In this document: one piece after another, positions 60,033-64,000 of the stretch | Position numbering within the stretch: the first letter of the stretch is position 1 | Layout of the letters: the number at the start of each line of letters is the position of its first letter | Origin: Paenibacillus ihbetae | Lineage (GTDB): Bacteria; Bacillota; Bacilli; Paenibacillales; Paenibacillaceae | Assembly: GCF_002741055.1 (NCBI RefSeq) | Contig: NZ_CP016809.1 | Location: forward strand, 3,512,501-3,576,500 | Length of the DNA stretch: 64,000 nucleotides | Reading direction: 5' to 3' | The notes under the pieces: model-generated | Database searches by the model: none | What the model saw: only the letters and a program-made list of their open reading frames with translations | Told to the model about the DNA's origin: nothing | Position numbers and translations under genes: made by a program

Positions 60033-61418
60033 ATGTCGGAGAACAAGCTGATCGAAGAAGAGCAGCCGGTCGTGGAGGCAGGCGTCCACAATTACAGCAG
60101 TGAAGACAAATGGGTCAAGCCGGAGGATCCGCTGCTGCTGGAGCGTCTTGAATGGTTTAAGGACCAGAAGCTTGGGCTCATGATGCACTGGGGCCCTTAT
60201 TCCCAGCTGGGGCTCGTTGAATCCTGGGCGCTGAGCGATAAGGATGCGGAATGGTCGCGTGACGGAATTGACTGGGACATCGACGCGGAGGAGCTTAAGC
60301 GGCAGTATTTTGACTTGAATAAAACGTTCAATCCGCTGCGCTTCCAGCCGGACCTGTGGGCGGACCTGGCCGCTGATAACGGCTTCAAGTATTTGAATTT
60401 TACGACGAAGCATCATGACGGCTTCTGCATGTGGGATACCCATACGACCGACTATCGGATCACGGGCCCGGATTGTCCGTTCCATCGGCATAAATACGCC
60501 GATATTACCAAGAATCTGTTCGATGCGTTCCGGGCAAGGGGGCTTGGCATCTCCGCCTACTTCTCCAAAGCCGATTGGCATACGCCTTACTACTGGGCGC
60601 CCGGCATGGAAGCCGGCAGCTTCACGTCGCGGGGGCCTAGCTATAACCCGAAGGAATACCCTTGGTTATGGGAGCAATTCGTTCAGTTCACGCATCAGCA
60701 AATCATGGAGCTCATGACAAGGTATGGACGGATTGACGTGCTGTGGCTTGACGCCGGCTGGGTGAATGATTATCGGGATCAGAACATTCGGCTGGGCGAG
60801 GTCGTGGAGAAAGCGCGCGAGATTCAGCCGTGGCTTCTGTCGGCGGACCGGACGGTCGGCGGACCTTACGAAAATCTCATTACGCCGGAGCAGACGCTGC
60901 CTGAGCGTGCCCTGCACGTTCCTTGGGAGAGCTGCATCACGATGGGAACATCGTTCTCCTTCCGGTATGAGGACCGTTATAAATCGGTGCGCCAGCTGAT
61001 CCATCTGCTTGTGGAGATCGTGGCCAAGGGCGGCAACCTCGCGCTCAATATCGGGCCGCAGCCGGACGGAAGGCTGCCGGAGACGGCGATCTCGCGGATG
61101 AAGGGCATGGGCGAATGGCTGAAGGTATACGGCGATGCCATCTATGGCACGCGGACCTGCGAGCCGTATTCCGTCCAGAACGTCCATTTCACCCGAAAAG
61201 GGGACACAACGTACGCCTTCTATCTGTACAAGGACGAGCAGGAGGAGGTTGCCGGGGAAGTGCATCTTCCGCTTCAGACAGATCCGAGCCGTATCGACCT
61301 GATCGGCGGCCAGGAGATGCTGGATTACCGCCGTACGGAGAACGGAATTGCGGTACGGCTGCCGGAGCGGGAGCTGCATGGAACGGCGCCGATCGCTCAT
61401 GTGTTCCGGATCCGTTAA
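60033..61418 (+). CDS. alpha-L-fucosidase family GH29 enzyme (first)
   Basis: A 461-residue cytoplasmic GH29 protein. WFKDQKLGLMMHWGPYSQLG (residues 41-60) and NFTTKHHDGFCMWDTH (122-137) form the substrate pocket. The nucleophile is Asp240 in DVLWLDAGW. A C-terminal beta domain starts near residue 380. No signal peptide. It releases alpha-fucose from oligosaccharides brought in by the upstream transporter. GGAGG precedes ATG. Confidence 0.92.
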   Translation: MSENKLIEEEQPVVEAGVHNYSSEDKWVKPEDPLLLERLEWFKDQKLGLMMHWGPYSQLGLVESWALSDKDAEWSRDGIDWDIDAEELKRQYFDLNKTFNPLRFQPDLWADLAADNGFKYLNFTTKHHDGFCMWDTHTTDYRITGPDCPFHRHKYADITKNLFDAFRARGLGISAYFSKADWHTPYYWAPGMEAGSFTSRGPSYNPKEYPWLWEQFVQFTHQQIMELMTRYGRIDVLWLDAGWVNDYRDQNIRLGEVVEKAREIQPWLLSADRTVGGPYENLITPEQTLPERALHVPWESCITMGTSFSFRYEDRYKSVRQLIHLLVEIVAKGGNLALNIGPQPDGRLPETAISRMKGMGEWLKVYGDAIYGTRTCEPYSVQNVHFTRKGDTTYAFYLYKDEQEEVAGEVHLPLQTDPSRIDLIGGQEMLDYRRTENGIAVRLPERELHGTAPIAHVFRIR

Positions 61419-61487
61419 GGGATAGGCCGGCAGCTCGGAAGGCGGCGAAGGGAAGCTACAAGTACATCGGGGAAAGGTGCGGACGAT

Positions 61488-62774
61488 ATGCAGCCATGGT
61501 TTGAGGAGGCGAAGCTGGGGATCTTTATCCACTACGGCATCTATGCGGTGGACGGGGTCTCCGAATCCTGGTCCTTCTATAACGGAAGGATCAGCTATGA
61601 GGAGTATATGAAACAGCTTGACGGCTTTACGGCATCGAAATTCGATGCCGATGCCTGGGCGGATCTGATCGAGAAATCCGGCGCGAAATATGCGGTGCTG
61701 ACGACAAAGCATCATGACGGCGTTGCATTGTGGGATACGCAGTACAGCGACTTGAATGTGGTCAAGCGGACGCCTGCGAAGCGGGATATTATCAAGGAAT
61801 ATGCTGAAGCGGTGAAGAAGCGGGGGCTCCGGCTCGGGATGTATTTTTCGCTGATCGACTGGTCGCATCCGGATTATCCGACCGTGTATGAAGGAGGCCG
61901 CGTGCCGGAAGACCTCGGGAGCGTCAACCGGTTCTCAAGCCCGGTGGACGGCGTTCAGGATGAGGAGAGATGGCGGAAGTTCCTCGAATTTAACAATCAG
62001 CAGCTGCGCGAGATCCTGACGAATTACGGGAAGGTGGACCTGCTGTGGTTCGACGGGGACTGGGAGCGCAGCGCCGAGCAGTGGAACCTGCCGGCATTCA
62101 AGGATTACTTAAAGTCCTTTAATCCGGATCTGATCATCAATTCAAGACTTCAGGGGCACGGCGATTACAAGACGCCGGAGCAGGGCATTCCGATCACGAG
62201 GCCGGAGGGGCCGTGGGAATTCTGCACGACCATCAATACATCCTGGGGCTACGTGCCGACCGATCACAAGTACAAATCGCTGAATCAGATCATTCGGATG
62301 TTCTGCGACTGCATCTCGATGGGCGGCAATATGCTGCTCGATATCGGACCGAGGGAAGACGGCACGATCGACAAGCGGCAGGAGGACATCCTGCTCGGAC
62401 TGGGCGACTGGATCCGGACGCATGAAGAAGCCGTATTCGGAACCGGGGAAGGCATCATGACCCGTTATTATCTGGGGGGAAGCACCATTTCGAAGGACCG
62501 CAAGACGCTGTACCTGTTCGTCTATGACGATCCGAAGGAGAATGTATGCCTGAAAGGTCTTTGCAACCCGATCAAGAGGATTACGGTGCTGCATTCGGGC
62601 AAGGAGCTGACCCATGAAATTCATGGCGGGGTGCCATGGTTCAACATTCCGGGAACGACCTGGATCCATATGACTCCGGAAGATGCGCATGAACAGGTAA
62701 CGGTGCTGAAACTTGAGTTTGACGAAGAGCTGGAGATGTACGGCGGCTCCGGAGCCGTTGTCACCCATAACTAA
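61488..62774 (+). CDS. alpha-L-fucosidase family GH29 enzyme (second)
   Basis: A 428-residue GH29 paralogue, clearly diverged from the first: AKLGIFIHYGIYAVDGVSESW (residues 8-28), LTTKHHDGVALWDTQYSDLNVV (71-92), nucleophile Asp189 in DLLWFDGDWE. Neighbouring GH29 paralogues often differ in linkage preference, so the two may act in turn on different fucosyl bonds. Start 69 bp after the first GH29, with GGGGAAAGG upstream. No signal peptide. Confidence 0.92.
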   Translation: MQPWFEEAKLGIFIHYGIYAVDGVSESWSFYNGRISYEEYMKQLDGFTASKFDADAWADLIEKSGAKYAVLTTKHHDGVALWDTQYSDLNVVKRTPAKRDIIKEYAEAVKKRGLRLGMYFSLIDWSHPDYPTVYEGGRVPEDLGSVNRFSSPVDGVQDEERWRKFLEFNNQQLREILTNYGKVDLLWFDGDWERSAEQWNLPAFKDYLKSFNPDLIINSRLQGHGDYKTPEQGIPITRPEGPWEFCTTINTSWGYVPTDHKYKSLNQIIRMFCDCISMGGNMLLDIGPREDGTIDKRQEDILLGLGDWIRTHEEAVFGTGEGIMTRYYLGGSTISKDRKTLYLFVYDDPKENVCLKGLCNPIKRITVLHSGKELTHEIHGGVPWFNIPGTTWIHMTPEDAHEQVTVLKLEFDEELEMYGGSGAVVTHN

Positions 62775-62840
62775 ACAATCGCCGGGAGGGCGCGGGTTAT
62801 GCAGCCGGCGCCTCCTCCCGGTTCAAACGGAGGGAATGAA

Positions 62841-63863
62841 ATGAACCGAAGCGGAGTGCCGGAGCCGCAGATCAAATATGCTCCGAAACATTACGTATGC
62901 CGTCGTGCGAAGGAGCCCCTTGAGCTGGATGGACGGATCGATAAGCTGTTCTGGGACGCGGCGGAATGGACCGAGGATTTCGTGGATATCGAGGGGGATC
63001 TTAGGCCGAAGCCCGAAAAGCGGACCCGGGTCAAAATGCTGTGGGATGACGAGTATTTCTACTTCGCAGCGGAGCTGATCGAGGATCAGATCTGGGCAAC
63101 GCTGACCGAGCGGGACTCGGTGATCTTTTACGACAATGATTTTGAGATTTTTATCGATCCGGACGGGGATAGTCATCAATATTACGAGTTCGAGATCAAT
63201 GCGCTGAATACGGTATGGGATCTGCTGCTGATCAAGCCGTACCGGGACGGCGGGCCTCCGGTCAACGGCTGGGATATCGCCGGGCTGAAGACCGCCGTGC
63301 ATATCGACGGAGAGCTGAACCGTCCCGGGGCGGATAACCGGAAGTGGAGCGTGGAAGTGGCGATGCCTTGGAGCAGTCTGCGGGAATGCGCGAAGGAGGG
63401 GCGTCCGCCGGTGCCGGGCGAATTCTGGCGCGTCAACTTCTCCCGCGTGGAATGGCGGACAGAGGTACAGGACGGCGAATACCGCAAGGTGCTGAATCCG
63501 GAGACAGGCAAGCCATACCCGGAGGACAACTGGGTCTGGTCGCCGATGGGCATCATCAATATGCATTATCCGGAGCTGTGGGGCTACGTCGTCTTCGCGG
63601 ACGGCGAAGCGGGCTCGGGCTTTGAATTGCCGGAAGACGAGTGGATCAAGTGGGAGCTGCGCAAGCTCTATTACCGCGAGCGCAATTATTACGAAGCGCA
63701 TGGCGAATTCACAAAGGATTTGAAGCTGCTGATGGGCGAGGATTCATGGAGCATCGAGCCCGTCATCGAAACGACCCGCGGCCTGTTCCAGATCAGCGCA
63801 CCGTCCTCGGACGGCAGCGCCGTGATCTGTATACGGGAAGACGGGAAGCTGTGGAAGGAGTGA
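62841..63863 (+). CDS. CBM9-like carbohydrate-binding protein
   Basis: A 340-residue protein whose first 230 residues form a CBM9/DOMON-like beta-sandwich: LELDGRIDKLFWDAAEWTEDFVDIEG, RVKMLWDDEYFYFAAELIEDQIWATLTERDSVIFYDNDFEIFIDPDGDSHQYYEFEINALNTVWDL, and KWSVEVAMPWSSL. It then has WGYVVF. There is no signal peptide or catalytic module, odd for a binding domain. In relatives such stand-alone proteins sit in glycan-use loci with unknown function. The start after GGAGGG is preferred over one 14 codons earlier. Confidence 0.88.
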   Translation: MNRSGVPEPQIKYAPKHYVCRRAKEPLELDGRIDKLFWDAAEWTEDFVDIEGDLRPKPEKRTRVKMLWDDEYFYFAAELIEDQIWATLTERDSVIFYDNDFEIFIDPDGDSHQYYEFEINALNTVWDLLLIKPYRDGGPPVNGWDIAGLKTAVHIDGELNRPGADNRKWSVEVAMPWSSLRECAKEGRPPVPGEFWRVNFSRVEWRTEVQDGEYRKVLNPETGKPYPEDNWVWSPMGIINMHYPELWGYVVFADGEAGSGFELPEDEWIKWELRKLYYRERNYYEAHGEFTKDLKLLMGEDSWSIEPVIETTRGLFQISAPSSDGSAVICIREDGKLWKE

Positions 63864-63871
63864 AAGCCGAT

Positions 63872-64000
63872 ATGACCATTCAAACCTCCGTTTTTTCATT
63901 GGATTCCGATATGCGGGAGACCATCGAGGCGAAATTCAAAGAGAAGCTGATCCTGGGAGAGGCCAGAAAGCGGGAGCTGTTCGGCATATTTGACCAAGAG
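63872..64000 (+). CDS. partial gene cut by the window edge
   Basis: Forty-three codons are visible: MTIQTSVFSLDSDMRETIEA, then KFKEKLILGEARKRELFGIF and DQE. AAGGAG, shared with the end of the CBM9-like gene, lies 11 nt upstream and only 8 bp separate the genes, so it belongs to the same operon. The family is not recognisable from this piece. Confidence 0.7.
   Translation, partial: MTIQTSVFSLDSDMRETIEAKFKEKLILGEARKRELFGIFDQE

Overview
The window looks like chromosomal DNA of a Paenibacillus-type Gram-positive soil saprophyte. It has GC-rich coding sequence, very strong AGGAGG ribosome-binding sites, frequent GTG and TTG starts, dense hairpin-plus-T terminators, a T-box, CsoR, PadR, LytTR and CcpA-type control sites, LplABC-type sugar ABC transporters, and many glycoside hydrolases. 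No RNA genes other than the T-box leader, no CRISPR array and no prophage were seen.

Layout. 1-4.5 kb: uroporphyrinogen-III methyltransferase (cobA), then an AraC regulator, a BadF/NagK-type sugar kinase and a GH4 6-phospho-glycosidase. 4.5-10.3 kb: a glucuronoxylan side-chain cluster, with uxuA-uxuB facing uxaC-aguA (GH67) across a region holding a perfect 34-bp palindrome. Aldouronate is cleaved by AguA, and glucuronate then passes through UxaC, UxuB and UxuA to 2-keto-3-deoxygluconate. 10.5-10.9 kb: an unlisted small acidic ORF and a decayed signal peptidase I fragment. 11.1-15.4 kb: copper homeostasis (csoR, copZ, copA) with two matching CsoR-type operators, then a siroheme-reductase-like half protein. 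15.5-20.2 kb: marR with a palindromic operator, two SDRs, an LLM flavin oxidoreductase and a Cof-type HAD phosphatase. 20.5-22.5 kb: a small Cys/Lys-rich protein and a T-box-controlled Thermus-type serS. 22.5-26.4 kb: an ABC-2 exporter and its PadR repressor, each with an ATCCAAnnTTGGAT operator, then a split ThrE-type exporter.

26.4-31.2 kb: a CPBP protease, a ComP-like PDZ kinase and a ComA-like regulator, with a 6-4-6 inverted repeat like a ComA box upstream, followed by an AT-rich orphan gene. 31.4-39.3 kb: a LytS/LytR pair, degenerate tandem repeats, then a promoter with LytTR-type direct repeats and a cre ahead of DUF485-actP; a second ActP-type symporter and glycerate kinase follow. 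39.4-45.8 kb: methyltransferase, HAD, VOC protein, AraC facing a GH127 beta-L-arabinofuranosidase, and glutathione peroxidase. 46-52.1 kb: two DppB/DppC-like permeases without partners, a cytoplasmic alpha-amylase, a YeiH-family exporter and its divergent LysR.

52.3-53.9 kb: a complete IS1182-like element of 1,558 bp between two copies of a terminator hairpin, its transposase split at a perfect -1 slippery heptamer. 54-64 kb: DUF378 protein, a GH18 enzyme, and an LplB-LplC-SBP transporter with a perfect cre upstream, followed by two GH29 alpha-fucosidase-family enzymes, a CBM9-like protein and a gene cut by the window edge.

The observations that go furthest beyond routine annotation are a four-copy dispersed intergenic repeat family (39.3, 45.1, 45.9 and 49.9 kb), the IS in the terminator, the LytTR/cre promoter, the ComA-like box, and the matched PadR and CsoR operators. 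Much of the rest is ordinary carbohydrate and stress metabolism; I did not find a convincing wholly new defence or biosynthetic system.
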